Shown here in pieces: positions 25,028-33,125 of a DNA stretch of 64,000 nucleotides. A program made the position numbers and the translations under genes. Within the stretch, counting starts at the first letter, position 1, and the number at the start of each line of letters is the position of its first letter. The DNA is from Phycisphaerales bacterium (GTDB taxonomy: Bacteria; Planctomycetota; Phycisphaerae; UBA1845). The stretch covers positions 124,001 to 188,000 of the forward strand of contig JACKHG010000005.1 in NCBI GenBank assembly GCA_020639115.1, in the 5' to 3' direction. The notes under the pieces were generated by a model. The model made no database searches and was not told the origin of the DNA. It was given only the letters and a program-made list of their open reading frames with translations.

Positions 25028-26257
25028 ATGCGTATCGCCGCCTTCCAACGCCGCCGCTGGCCCGCCGCCGTCAAGGCGGCTGGCTACGACTGCGTCACCC
25101 TTCCCGCGCCCCCCAACAGCGCGTACTTCCAGGCGACGCTCGACGACCTCATCGCCCACGGCCGCTACGTCCGCGACCTGCTCGAAGCCGAGCCCGTCGA
25201 CCTCATCGTCGACGCCCACGGCGACGGCATGCTCTTCGTCGACGACCCGCGCGAACGCGGCCGCGACGCCCTGCTGCACCACCACCTGGGCGTCCCGCTC
25301 TTCTCGCACTTCAGCGAGACCCTGCGCATCCTGTTTCGGCGCATCGAACCCGCGCTGCTCTTCGAGATGCTCCAGAGCCCCACCTGGCACAAGGGCCTCT
25401 TCGTCCGCGCCCACGTGGCCGAGATGGCGTTTTTTGGTATTCCCAACTGCTGCTACCTGCCCCTCGCCGCCGACGACGACCTCTACCCCACGCAACCGCC
25501 CGACGTCGACCACGCCGGGCCGCTCGTCTTCTTCGCCGGGCACCAGCAGTCCCGCTACTTCGCCCACGCCGACGGCGCCGACACGCGCCTGCAGCGCAGC
25601 GGAGCGCTCGCCCTCGCCGCCGTCGCGGACGCGTCCGCGGGCAGCTTCCTCGAGGCCTACCGCTGCTACGCCCTCGGACCCGAACCGGCGCCCGACGCGC
25701 CGCCCGCGGACCGCGCCGAGTGCGCCCGCCGCTACTACGCCCACAAGCTCTTCTACACCGCGGCCCGCAACCTCGGCACCCGCGACCGCTTCGTCGTCCG
25801 CCTCGCCCGGCAGCTCGGCGACCGCTTCCTGCTGGTCGGCGACGAGCGCTGGCAATCCCAGTACGGGCTCGAGCCCACGCCGCGCCTCGCCGACGACGAC
25901 TACTACCGCCGCCTGCGCACCACCCCGCTGTGCCTCAACGTCGTCAACGGCGACAACGACACCGGCCTCAACCTCCGCCCCTTCGAAATCACCGCTTGGG
26001 GCGGACTGTTGCTCCACTACCACCAACCCGAACTGCCCGAACTCTTCGACATCGGCGAGGAGTGCGTCTCCTTCCGCAACGAGGCGGAACTGTTCGACCG
26101 CATCCGCCACCTCGCGGAAAACCCCCGCCAGCGCGACGAAATCGCCCGCGCCGGCCAGGAACGCACCCTCCGCGAACACCTGCTCCACCACCGCCTCGCC
26201 ACCATCCTCGACCAGGTATTCCAGGAGACCCGCGTTGAAAGCTGCCAGCCAAGCTGA
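25028..26257 (+). CDS. CgeB-like glycosyltransferase
   Basis: 409 residues, soluble, GT-B fold. The C-terminal half carries the family features: TPLCLNVVNGDNDTGLNLRPFE, AWGGLLLHYHQPELPELFDIGEEC and a closing helical tail with ENPRQRDEIARAGQERTLREH. These match the glycosyl transferase 1_2 / CgeB group, which uses nucleotide sugars to decorate surface glycans or spores. The acceptor is unknown. Its 3' end overlaps the FkbM gene by 23 bases, so the two act together, probably in making a methylated surface glycan. Confidence 0.87.
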   Translation: MRIAAFQRRRWPAAVKAAGYDCVTLPAPPNSAYFQATLDDLIAHGRYVRDLLEAEPVDLIVDAHGDGMLFVDDPRERGRDALLHHHLGVPLFSHFSETLRILFRRIEPALLFEMLQSPTWHKGLFVRAHVAEMAFFGIPNCCYLPLAADDDLYPTQPPDVDHAGPLVFFAGHQQSRYFAHADGADTRLQRSGALALAAVADASAGSFLEAYRCYALGPEPAPDAPPADRAECARRYYAHKLFYTAARNLGTRDRFVVRLARQLGDRFLLVGDERWQSQYGLEPTPRLADDDYYRRLRTTPLCLNVVNGDNDTGLNLRPFEITAWGGLLLHYHQPELPELFDIGEECVSFRNEAELFDRIRHLAENPRQRDEIARAGQERTLREHLLHHRLATILDQVFQETRVESCQPS

Positions 26258-26906
26258 CCGCACCTTCGACACCACCAACAAGTGGGAGGACTGCAAACGC
26301 CTCTGCCGCGCGCCCCGCGTCGTCCTCGACTGCGGCGCCAACCGCGGCCAGGCCGCGCGCAACCTCCGCGAGGCCTACCCCCACGCGCGCCTCTTCTGCT
26401 TCGAACCCGTCTCTTCGGTGATTCCCCACCTCGAACCGGTCGCCCGCGAGCTGAACGCCGAGATCGTCGAGGCCGCGGTGAGCAACCGCACCGGAACCGC
26501 CGAGATCAACCTCACCGAGTCGCACGAGTCCAACTCGCTGCTCGGCTTCCTCGCGGACAACAACCCCCTGGAGAAATACCACCGCGTCCGCGGCACCGAA
26601 CAGGTCCGCACCTGGCGGCTCGACGACTGGTGCGCCCAAGCCGGCGTAGCCCCGGCTGAGGTGGATGTGATCAAGCTGGACGTGCAGGGCGCCGAGCTCA
26701 TGGCCCTCGACGGCGCCACCCAGATCCTCGCCCACGTCCGCGTGGTGATGCTCGAGGTCGCCTTCGTCCCCTACTACGCCGCCTGCCCCCTCGACACCGA
26801 CGTCCACGCGTACATGCGCGCCCGCGGCTTCACCCGCCGGCACCTCTACGCAGCCCCCATGCCCGAAATCTGGGCCGACGCCATCTACACCCCCTCCGCG
26901 TTCTGA
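26235..26906 (+). CDS. FkbM-family SAM-dependent methyltransferase
   Basis: 223 residues. Start is a TTG at 26235 with AGGAGA six bases upstream, inside the end of the glycosyltransferase gene; no ATG is available before the first motif. Motif I is VVLDCGANRGQAARNLREAYP, followed by LFCFEPV and, later, the FkbM block VDVIKLDVQGAELMALDGA. FkbM enzymes O-methylate sugars or polyketides; with the glycosyltransferase upstream, sugar methylation is likely. The last gene before the accessory island. Confidence 0.9.
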   Translation: MKAASQADRTFDTTNKWEDCKRLCRAPRVVLDCGANRGQAARNLREAYPHARLFCFEPVSSVIPHLEPVARELNAEIVEAAVSNRTGTAEINLTESHESNSLLGFLADNNPLEKYHRVRGTEQVRTWRLDDWCAQAGVAPAEVDVIKLDVQGAELMALDGATQILAHVRVVMLEVAFVPYYAACPLDTDVHAYMRARGFTRRHLYAAPMPEIWADAIYTPSAF

Positions 26907-27240
26907 GCGAAATGCGGCGTGCCGCTGCTCATGTGGTGTGCCCCTGCTGATGCGGTGTGCCCCTGCTCTCGAGCAGTGCCCGACATCCGGTCCGCGCAGG
27001 GCGCCGCCAAGCCGGAGGGTATCTGCGTTTTGCCGAATCTCGGCATTTTCACGCGTAATCCCTTGTCCTCAAAGGACTTGGTATTCGCGCCGCGAGTGCG
27101 CTCGTGTGTGCGCTGGACCGACGGCTGCGGGGCTCACACAGAGCCGCTGCGCACGCCGAGACGGCAATCATGGATTCGGAACAGAAGAAAACAGAGAGAA
27201 CGGAGAACGGCGGGTTGGGGAGTGGCGAACAGCGGGCCGG

Positions 27241-27340
27241 GTGTCGCAGGTCGCAGGTCAAAGGTCGCAGGTCTCAGGTCGGGAGAACCCCGAATGAACG
27301 TCGGGAGAACCGCGAATGAACGCGAACAACGCGAAGAACG
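27241..27340 (+). repeat. Short tandem repeats, GGTCGCAGGTC family
   Basis: Five degenerate decamers (GGTCGCAGGTC, GGTCAAAGGTC, GGTCTCAGGTC), then two GGGAGAACC-CGAATGAACG units. The complementary family occurs at 34826-34867 at the other edge of the island. Confidence 0.75.
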
Positions 27341-27464
27341 GCGTTTCTTGAATGACCTCTCTCCGTGAGCTCTGCGTCCCTGCGTGAGACCGGCTGCCCG
27401 CTGCCGGGCGACTGCGCAAACTGCGCATTCGCCGCGTGAGCCCTAACTGCAGTGCGGCAGAGGG

Positions 27465-27515
27465 TTTACAGTTGAAATTGCCGATTTCCTGGCAAAGTGA
27501 CATATCCCCCGGGGG
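27465..27515 (+). repeat. REP-like hairpin element, second family, copy 1
   Basis: TTTACAGTTGAAATTGCCG, a loop, TGGCAAAGTGACATATCCCC and a CCCCCGGGGG end. TTGCC pairs with GGCAA. A similar element lies at 34545-34594, so the pair brackets the accessory island (7.1 kb apart). Confidence 0.65.
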
Positions 27516-27765
27516 GGCGGAGTCTGGAGGCACTCAGTCCGGAGTCCGGAGGCGCGCGGCCCGCAGGTGGCCGTGGCCGGTCCGCGGGTGGCTCAGCCGG
27601 AGACGCGGAGCCGCTGAGGCAAGTTCTCCCAAGCGAGGCAGCCGTTCTCCGTTTCCTCAGTTAACTCCTGTTCTGCATTGATCGCCACAAAGCGCGATGA
27701 ATCCTCCACCAGACCACACCCACTGGGCGCCATTTCCCCTCCGCCCCAGCGAACTCCTACCGATC

Positions 27766-28218
27766 CTATTTAATAACTAAGAGTATTAGTAGATATGTAG
27801 TGGTATACCCGGGGTAGCTGCCTGACTGCTGACGCACCGCACGTAGCACCAGCCACCCCTGCGGTAAAGTGCCGCACGCGGGGAGCTGCCGTTTTGCAGT
27901 CGCCCAGCCCCCGTGCCCGTACCAGCCGGTACGGATCACGCCATGCCAGTAGCGCCCGGCCTCCTGGACGACCGCGGCTGGGGAGGTAAGTACGCGTTTG
28001 CTGGAATCCTGCAATCCAGCGCGTAACCCTTGCCCGAGCCCACCTTGGCGTTCGCCGCCCGCAACGTGAACTTCGCGCTCTCGGCGATCTGCCGTCAACC
28101 GACAGCTGGCGGCCAACCGCCGGCGGTAGGCTTTTACTTTAGAGCGTGCCAGGAACAGCGAGCCCTTATAGAACACCCTCACGCCGCCGGTGTGCCGGCT
28201 CTCCGCCTGCCTGCCCAA
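27766..28218 (-). CDS. Doubtful hypothetical protein
   Basis: 150-codon frame with some protein-like stretches (VRVFYKGSLFLARSKVKAYRRR, AGRYWHGVIRTGWYGHGGWATAKRQLP) and an unusual density of Trp, Tyr and Gly. The C-terminus (TTYLLILLVIK) comes from the AT-rich patch and looks random. No ribosome binding site was found and no family is recognised. It may be a decayed gene. Listed because it is the only frame in this region that does not read as noise. Confidence 0.25.
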   Translation of the reverse strand: MGRQAESRHTGGVRVFYKGSLFLARSKVKAYRRRLAASCRLTADRREREVHVAGGERQGGLGQGLRAGLQDSSKRVLTSPAAVVQEAGRYWHGVIRTGWYGHGGWATAKRQLPACGTLPQGWLVLRAVRQQSGSYPGYTTTYLLILLVIK

Positions 28219-28518
28219 AAACGTTGCGCCGCAAGGCCCGGGGTTGCCGGGCAGCGGCTACCCTGGGTAATCCCGTCCATTGCGAAACCCTACTCCAACG
28301 GAGTTGCCGCGCCGTGCCCGCAGACCGCCAGCCCGCGCCGCACCGAACCCTCATGATTGTTCGACCAGGTAATCGCCCGTCAGCAGCGAGCCCGCGGACG
28401 CGCCGTGTCGCGGCAGCGGCTGCCGAGCGGGGAGATCGAAGTGCTCATCGAGGGATACCGCTGACTCCGTCGTGCACACTTCGGCACCTGATAGCTAAAG
28501 AAAAGAAGGAGGCTGAAC

Positions 28519-28725
28519 ATGCCCAGAGGCAAGCACCTCAAGGTCATCATCGCCATCGACGGATCATGCAGCGTCGATGCGCTCAACTTCACCGGGTCCG
28601 CATGCCGCGTCGCCACGCTGGAGATCACCTCCATGCTGGGCGGCGATATCACCGAACAGCACGACAGGCCCGAGGCCCGGCTGCGTGAGCGGGCCAGCCA
28701 GGCTGAGCGAGAGGGGGCACGATGA
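28519..28725 (+). CDS. DUF2997-family small protein
   Basis: 68 residues with a strong start: GGAGG seven bases before ATG 28519. KVIIAIDGSCSVDALNFTGSAC followed by a helix and LGG matches the DUF2997 pattern (strand, G, strand, F-G-x-x-C, L-G-G). In other bacteria DUF2997 genes lie next to DUF1257 and an AAA ATPase; neither is here. The stop overlaps the next start by four bases (ATGA), so it belongs to a small operon with the next gene. Role unknown. Confidence 0.75.
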   Translation: MPRGKHLKVIIAIDGSCSVDALNFTGSACRVATLEITSMLGGDITEQHDRPEARLRERASQAEREGAR

Positions 28726-29045
28726 CCAGGATCAGGATCGCGTCCGACGGCACGGTGCGAGGGCTGTGGACGGACGACGTGGTCTGGCGGGCGATCGGCC
28801 AGGTCGCAGTACGTCGGGCATCGCACGTGGAATTCTCCACGCGCCGTCAGCTTTGGTACGTCCGCGACGGCCGTGTGCGCAACGCGCTTACAGCGATCGT
28901 CCAGTTCGTGCTTCGGCGGCCGTGCGGTAAGATCCTGCATTGGGCCAGCAGCCGATCGGACGCATTGGCCTGGGAGGCGGCGCACTTCGGCGTCGGCGGT
29001 CCCGGCTGGGCCCATCGTTCGCGGCAGCGCAACGCAGTGAGCTGA
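28722..29045 (+). CDS. Hypothetical protein coupled to the DUF2997 gene
   Basis: 107 residues; the ATG overlaps the DUF2997 stop. The first half reads as an ordered domain (MTRIRIASDGTVRGLWTDDV, VAVRRASHVEFSTRRQLWYVRDG), with strands and an RRxSHVEF block. The second half (KILHWASSRSDALAWEAAHFG) resembles the end of a small alpha/beta domain. I do not recognise the family. Small coupled genes of this type are common on phages and integrated elements. Confidence 0.65.
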   Translation: MTRIRIASDGTVRGLWTDDVVWRAIGQVAVRRASHVEFSTRRQLWYVRDGRVRNALTAIVQFVLRRPCGKILHWASSRSDALAWEAAHFGVGGPGWAHRSRQRNAVS

Positions 29046-29050
29046 CCCGC

Positions 29051-29314
29051 TTGTTTCCCACGAGACTCAATGAAGCGTCAGGAGTCGAAGAGACGCCGCT
29101 CACGTCGAAGCAACGACAAGCCCACCTCGCTGGAGGCGGCTGCAATTGTCCTTTTTGCGGATGTCCCCAGCTCGACGGCGGACCGGTCGACGTCAACGCA
29201 GGTACTGCGGGCCAGGACATCACCCGCCTCGGCTGCAGCCGCTCCTGGCGAGACTGCTACCGGTTGGTCGAGATAGTCCTCGAACGCGAGCACGCCGGAC
29301 CAGGCACGAAGTAG
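29051..29314 (+). CDS. Small zinc-finger protein of phage/mobile-element type
   Basis: 87 residues if read from TTG 29051, five bases after the previous stop; the true start is uncertain. The core LTSKQRQAHLAGGGCNCPFCGCP, then GQDITRLGCSRSWRDCYRLVEIV, has CxxC plus a later C-x(4-5)-C pair and the W-x-x-x-Y-R-L ending of small zinc-ribbon proteins frequent in phage genomes. Here the second knuckle reads LGCSRSWRDC, so one ligand is displaced compared with the usual CxxC. Third gene of the 28.5-29.3 kb cassette. Confidence 0.6.
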   Translation: MFPTRLNEASGVEETPLTSKQRQAHLAGGGCNCPFCGCPQLDGGPVDVNAGTAGQDITRLGCSRSWRDCYRLVEIVLEREHAGPGTK

Positions 29315-29868
29315 ACACGCCCCGGGCCGCCGCACGTCGTGCCCACCCGTGGGGATCGGGTTCTGATACCTGGGCGCTTCGGCCACACCAGTTCATCCCC
29401 ACCATGCCCACCCTGCAGGTCGCTGGGGCCTGCCCAAGGAGAAGCGATCAGCGGCGTTCCGCCGCCCGACCGGCAGGCCGAATCAGATCCCATCCGCTGC
29501 CGGAGATTTCTCGGTGGATTGCTACGTCATTACTACCGCGTTGCCGCGTGAGGTTCTGTCGTCGGGGCGGCTCACCCCTCCGCACAGTTCTGCTCGCCGA
29601 CTGGCGACGACTCTGCTATCATGCGCGCGGTCGCGGATGGTCGGCAAAATCAACCCTGCTGCGCCGCGCGACCACGCCTTTACGCCGCTCTCCCAAAACT
29701 CCAGACTTTGGATGGCCGGGACGTCTACATTCTGGACCCGGTCTACGTGGACCTGCACGGGTAAAGATACATGGTGGTGCCATCGAGATCACCCGAATTC
29801 GTCACGACCTTCTTCACCCGCCGGCCCAGGCCTCGTTGAAGGCGAGAGGGTGGTTTGCACGCCCCCCT
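29315..29868. other. Intergenic debris between the small-gene cassette and the IS element
   Basis: Apart from the Rhs remnant at 29758-29860, I see only one short frame of interest: 29621-29764 (ATG to TAA), 47 codons, ending in LQTLDGRDVYILDPVYVDLHG. It looks like the real C-terminus of some protein, and its stop codon falls exactly where the Rhs homology begins, so it may be a gene end joined to an Rhs fragment by recombination. Confidence 0.4.
29758..29860 (-). pseudogene. Rhs core fragment 3
   Basis: On the minus strand this reads GLGRRVKKVVTNSGDLDGTT then MYLYP before losing the frame. The same block with Rhs context (GLGRRVTERDQ then VVTNSGDLDGTTVYLYHG) is in the Rhs gene at 33126-34577 (DNA at about 34240-34340). 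Only about 100 bases are left. The IS5-type element lies directly on its 5' side. Confidence 0.75.
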
Positions 29869-29870
29869 GA

Positions 29871-30710
29871 CTAGAACCTATCCCTTTACTTGGTTTCCCA
29901 TCATGAGCTGACTATCCTACTGCATGCTTAAACTCACGGACGAGCAGTTGGATTGGCTGACGGAACGGATTCCGGATCATCAACCCAGCCCGAAGGGCGG
30001 ACGACCGGCACTCGACAAGCGTCGGGCCATGCAGGGCATTTTCTGGATCCTGGACAACGGCGCCAAATGGAAGGACCTCCCCAAACGCTTCGGATCCAAG
30101 AGTGCCGTGCACCGCTGGTTCAAACGCTGGGTCGAGGACGGCGTATTTGAAAACATCATGCGTGACGCGGGTCGGCTGGTCGAGGAGCGCGACGGCTACC
30201 GGCTCTACGAGTGCTTCATCGACGCCACGTTCAGCAAGGCCAAGGGTGGTGGTGATGGCATCGGGTGCACACGCGCCGGAAAAGGCGTGAAAATCATGGT
30301 TCTCGTCGATGCCCGCGGCTTGCCGGTGGCGGTCGATACAGCTTCCGCGAGCCCGCATGAGTCGCAGCTGGTGCAGCGGCTCTTCGACTTCATGCTCACC
30401 AACGACGCGCCCGAGCGCATCGTCGGCGACAAGGCCTACGACAGCGATGGGCTCGATGCAGAACTCGACGCCGCGGGGATCGAACTGATCGCGCCGCATC
30501 GCCGCGATCGCAAGAAGAAGCACAAGACCCAGGACGGCCGCAGCCTGCGCCGGTACAAGCGCCGGTGGACTGTGGAACGCACGATCGGCTGGATTCAGCA
30601 CTTCCGTCGCCTGTGCATCCGCTGGGAGAAGTCGACTCTGATGTTCCAGGGTTTTCTGCATATTGGCTGCACGCTACTATTACTCAAAGAGGTTTTGGGA
30701 TAGCTTCTAG
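29871..30710 (+). mobile_element. IS5-family insertion sequence, about 0.84 kb
   Basis: Terminal inverted repeats GACTAGAACCTATCCC (29869-29884) and, on the opposite strand, GACTAGAAGCTATCCC (30697-30712), 15 of 16 matching. The target duplication is CTAG (29871-29874 and 30707-30710) or, in the narrower reading used by some IS5 groups, TA. One transposase gene fills the element, and both ends and the gene look intact, so it may still be active. It landed between an Rhs-associated zinc-ribbon gene and Rhs fragment 3. Confidence 0.88.
29924..30703 (+). CDS. IS5-family DDE transposase
   Basis: 259 residues, complete in one frame with no programmed frameshift. N-terminal DUF4096-like domain (LTDEQLDWLTERIPDHQ, GIFWILDNGAKWKDLPKRFG). 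Catalytic triad: first Asp in CFIDATFSKAK, second Asp in IVGDKAYDSDG, and Glu in RWTVERTIGWIQHFRRL. It cuts and re-inserts the surrounding element at the terminal repeats. The stop is inside the right terminal repeat region (30703), as usual for compact IS5 elements. Confidence 0.95.
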   Translation: MLKLTDEQLDWLTERIPDHQPSPKGGRPALDKRRAMQGIFWILDNGAKWKDLPKRFGSKSAVHRWFKRWVEDGVFENIMRDAGRLVEERDGYRLYECFIDATFSKAKGGGDGIGCTRAGKGVKIMVLVDARGLPVAVDTASASPHESQLVQRLFDFMLTNDAPERIVGDKAYDSDGLDAELDAAGIELIAPHRRDRKKKHKTQDGRSLRRYKRRWTVERTIGWIQHFRRLCIRWEKSTLMFQGFLHIGCTLLLLKEVLG

Positions 30711-30752
30711 TCGGAAGCCAACCGAGGTCAAACTCGTCGAAATGTCCCGCAA

Positions 30753-31463
30753 CTAATGCTCGTGCATACTCTGGCGTAGGGCAAGGGTGGAAATACTCGA
30801 GACGACAATTGTAGTAGACACAACGAGGAAGAACCCCATCGCTAGGAGGCGTAGGTTCGGCGCGAGCAGTGGAATGCCCTGAGCAACGTGCCGGCCTATT
30901 ACTGCAGTTGCAACGAGGCCCCCAAGCAACGCGCCAAACGCTGTTCGATTTCTCCGTGCTCGTAATCGCCAAAATGTAGTATGCGTTGGCATAGGCCGAT
31001 ACAAATCTCTGCCACACTCGGGACACACGCAGCTTTGGTTCCCCAGTAGACAATAGCCACACTGACAAGTGGGCTCATTAGGTCGCGACCGAGGCCAATA
31101 TCCTGTGGCGATGAGGCAGAAACCTGATAGCAGAAACGGCCATAGGGGGTAAGAGTCGATCCATCCACGACCCTGCTCTCCAAGCCTTGGCCACCAAACT
31201 GTGCTTTCCCCATCGACCCAGCCTGCCCAAATGTGCTTGCCATTCCAACCAAAAGAACCGTGGGCAATCATCACTCCTCCAGGAACAAGTCCCACAACAA
31301 CTCCATCAGGCACTTGGACATACCCGAAGGTAATGAAAAAACTGCTGGCGAACAGCAAGCAGAGAAAGAGAAAGGCGGTAATTCGTACGACGCCCTGCGC
31401 ACGGGGTTCGACATGGGTCTCTTTCCGAACGAACGAGTTCATAGATGCAACCGATCGTAGCAA
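30753..31463 (-). CDS. Zinc-ribbon membrane protein A, candidate partner of Rhs tail 1
   Basis: 236 residues (M8 at 31442 is an alternative start). Helix 1 (ITAFLFLCLLFASSFFITFG), an extracytoplasmic loop rich in Gly/Trp (GSFGWNGKHIWAGWVDG), helix 2 (YPLWPFLLSGFCLIATGY), a zinc ribbon CQCGYCLLGNQSCVCPECG, then two more helices (AFGALLGGLVATAVIG, LLAMGFFLVVSTTIVV). GC content is lower than in flanking genes. It lies 93 bases after the Rhs tail 1 gene on the same strand. The position fits an immunity gene for that tail, which is inference; ribbons of this type also occur away from Rhs genes. Confidence 0.75.
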   Translation of the reverse strand: MLRSVASMNSFVRKETHVEPRAQGVVRITAFLFLCLLFASSFFITFGYVQVPDGVVVGLVPGGVMIAHGSFGWNGKHIWAGWVDGESTVWWPRLGEQGRGWIDSYPLWPFLLSGFCLIATGYWPRSRPNEPTCQCGYCLLGNQSCVCPECGRDLYRPMPTHTTFWRLRARRNRTAFGALLGGLVATAVIGRHVAQGIPLLAPNLRLLAMGFFLVVSTTIVVSSISTLALRQSMHEH

Positions 31464-31556
31464 TATCGATATTTCCTCTTGTTTCTACAAATACACCGGT
31501 TCGTCGCCCGTGCGAGACTTATTGAGTTCGGCTGTACAGTTTGTATCCATCGCAGA

Positions 31557-32768
31557 TCAGACCCCTGGAGGAAAGCTTGGTGGCGTAGCTGGAGAGGTCT
31601 TGTTTGGCGTATTGTTATCGTTGAAGCAGCTCCATGCCCCTGGACAATTCCAGCTTGTAGGGGCTGAATCCCTCCACTCGGTGCTCTCTTCGCATCCGCA
31701 AACGGTCACGTTCTTTTGCTTGCATTTGCTGTTCCTGGCAACATGTTCGGCTTGCCCATTCGTGCCTCCTGGACCATCTCTCCCCGACTGACAACTCAGG
31801 AAATTGATCGTACCGCCGTCCTTCATCTTTCCACATAATGTGCCCGCTGGAATAGTGCTGGGAGGTCGTGAGTTCCCGCACCTTACGTACCCTCCGCCGC
31901 CAGTGCAACCGTGGGCCCCAATGTCAAGTCTGTCGGCCGAGTCATCCGTTATCTTATTTAGATAATCTTGGCACTTTGCGCACTTATCGAAAGGCCAAGA
32001 TTGATCGTATCCAGAGACCTGTCCGAAACCAGGCGTAGAACCTTCATCATAGAATAGGATACTTGTGTGCCCAGACCAATCGGTTCGGGCAAGTGGACTG
32101 GCTGCGGTGGCGACATACAAGTTTTGACCGTCGGCGTATCCGCTACGGGCTACGTGAGATTCGATCAGTGGATCCCTCTGCATAAAACGCTTCGCCCGCG
32201 GCGAATACTGCCGCGCCCGGTTCTGATACGACCCGATTTCCGGATCGAGCACCAGCCCTTGGTGGGCAAAGAGGTTGCTGCGGCGGCTGTGGGTGGCGGC
32301 GGGGACGCGCTGCAGCTCGGTGTCGCTGTTGAGGGTGGCAATGTAGGCGGCGATGGCCGTCTGATCGGCGCTGTCCACCACGCCGTCGGCATTGGCGTCC
32401 AGCCGGCGGCAGTCGCCGCTTGCGGCGCCAGAGCACGTGCCATTTGTCGTCACAGCGTAGTCGTCGTCGTCCACGTCGCCGTCGTCGTCGTAATCGAACG
32501 GGTGGGCCGCCACGACCGCCTCCAGCTCGCCGTACGGGCTGTACCAGTAGCGCTCGATCACCCGGCCGGTGAGGTCGGTCAGCGCGGTGACGTTCCAGTT
32601 GGCGTCCTGGGACGCGTACAGCCGGCCGAGGTCCTTCACCCTCAGGCCGACGACCTCGTCGATGTAGCGCGTGCCATGGTACACCTGCACCTCCACGTTC
32701 CCCAAGCCGTCGAAAGTGCCATGACCCCACTGAGCATTCGGTTGGCCATTGTCAGAGCTCAGAACCAT
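31557..32768 (-). CDS. Orphan Rhs C-terminal cassette 1 with caspase-like tail
   Basis: About 403 residues from ATG 32768; the frame opens to 32810, overlapping the upstream gene. It starts in mid-Rhs core (VEVQVYHGTRYIDEVVGLRV), contains TDLTGRVIERYWYSPYGELEAV, two dockerin-like calcium loops (DYDDDGDVDDDDY and LDANADGVVDSAD), then the conserved border RARQYSPRAKRFMQRDPL and PLARTDWSGH. The unique tail of about 165 residues has LDIGAHGCTGGGGYVRCGN and GGTINFLSCQSG, a His-Gly then Cys arrangement like caspase-fold proteases, and 14 cysteines. About 540 bases of core are duplicated in the neighbouring Rhs gene. A short orphan toxin cassette, not a full Rhs protein. Confidence 0.78.
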   Translation of the reverse strand: MVLSSDNGQPNAQWGHGTFDGLGNVEVQVYHGTRYIDEVVGLRVKDLGRLYASQDANWNVTALTDLTGRVIERYWYSPYGELEAVVAAHPFDYDDDGDVDDDDYAVTTNGTCSGAASGDCRRLDANADGVVDSADQTAIAAYIATLNSDTELQRVPAATHSRRSNLFAHQGLVLDPEIGSYQNRARQYSPRAKRFMQRDPLIESHVARSGYADGQNLYVATAASPLARTDWSGHTSILFYDEGSTPGFGQVSGYDQSWPFDKCAKCQDYLNKITDDSADRLDIGAHGCTGGGGYVRCGNSRPPSTIPAGTLCGKMKDGGTINFLSCQSGRDGPGGTNGQAEHVARNSKCKQKNVTVCGCEESTEWRDSAPTSWNCPGAWSCFNDNNTPNKTSPATPPSFPPGV

Positions 32769-32781
32769 ACTGCGCCAGTGG

Positions 32782-33117
32782 TCAGGTTTCCCGATCGATC
32801 GGCGTTCCACATTCTGGACAGATCCCGCTCACATTCCCTACCAGACTGTATTGACAAGTTTGACAGTACTGGCCGCGCGAGCACAAGTTCTTCCATCGAA
32901 GCGCTACATATACTCTACGTGAAACAAGGTATGCGATCGGGACAGCGACGAGGGGGCTAACCACCGCAGCGATATCAAAACGAACCTCCAAGCTGCCAAG
33001 TACGACAAGTGGAATGCCGACAATCAGCCAACAGCTCACTGCGAATACGATAATGGAACATGCAGCTGACACATGTCTCGAGAGTCGGGATTGCTTGGCT
33101 GTATCGCGTGTCGACAT
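32782..33117 (-). CDS. Zinc-ribbon membrane protein B, candidate partner of Rhs tail 2
   Basis: 111 residues. Two membrane helices (SIIVFAVSCWLIVGIPLVVLG, VVSPLVAVPIAYLVSRRVYV) followed by a C-terminal ribbon CQTCQYSLVGNVSGICPECG. Same architecture as the 119-residue protein at 410-769. Its ATG lies eight bases after the stop of Rhs tail 2, so they are surely co-transcribed. In Rhs systems the gene directly after the variable tail normally encodes immunity, which makes this the best immunity candidate in the window. Confidence 0.78.
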   Translation of the reverse strand: MSTRDTAKQSRLSRHVSAACSIIVFAVSCWLIVGIPLVVLGSLEVRFDIAAVVSPLVAVPIAYLVSRRVYVALRWKNLCSRGQYCQTCQYSLVGNVSGICPECGTPIDRET

Positions 33118-33125
33118 AATTCAGT

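Larger units (their letters stand above)
26907..28518. other. Long repeat-rich intergenic region at the left edge of the accessory island
   Basis: 1.6 kb without a firmly supported gene. Contents: near-duplicate GGTGTGCCCCTGCT at 26935 and 26953; tandem GGTCGCAGGTC units at 27241-27290; a REP-like hairpin at 27465-27515; a low-GC patch (about 27768-27800, TTTAATAACTAAGAGTATTA); and one weak leftward open frame (27766-28218, listed separately). The base composition is more mixed than in the flanking genes. Confidence 0.55.
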
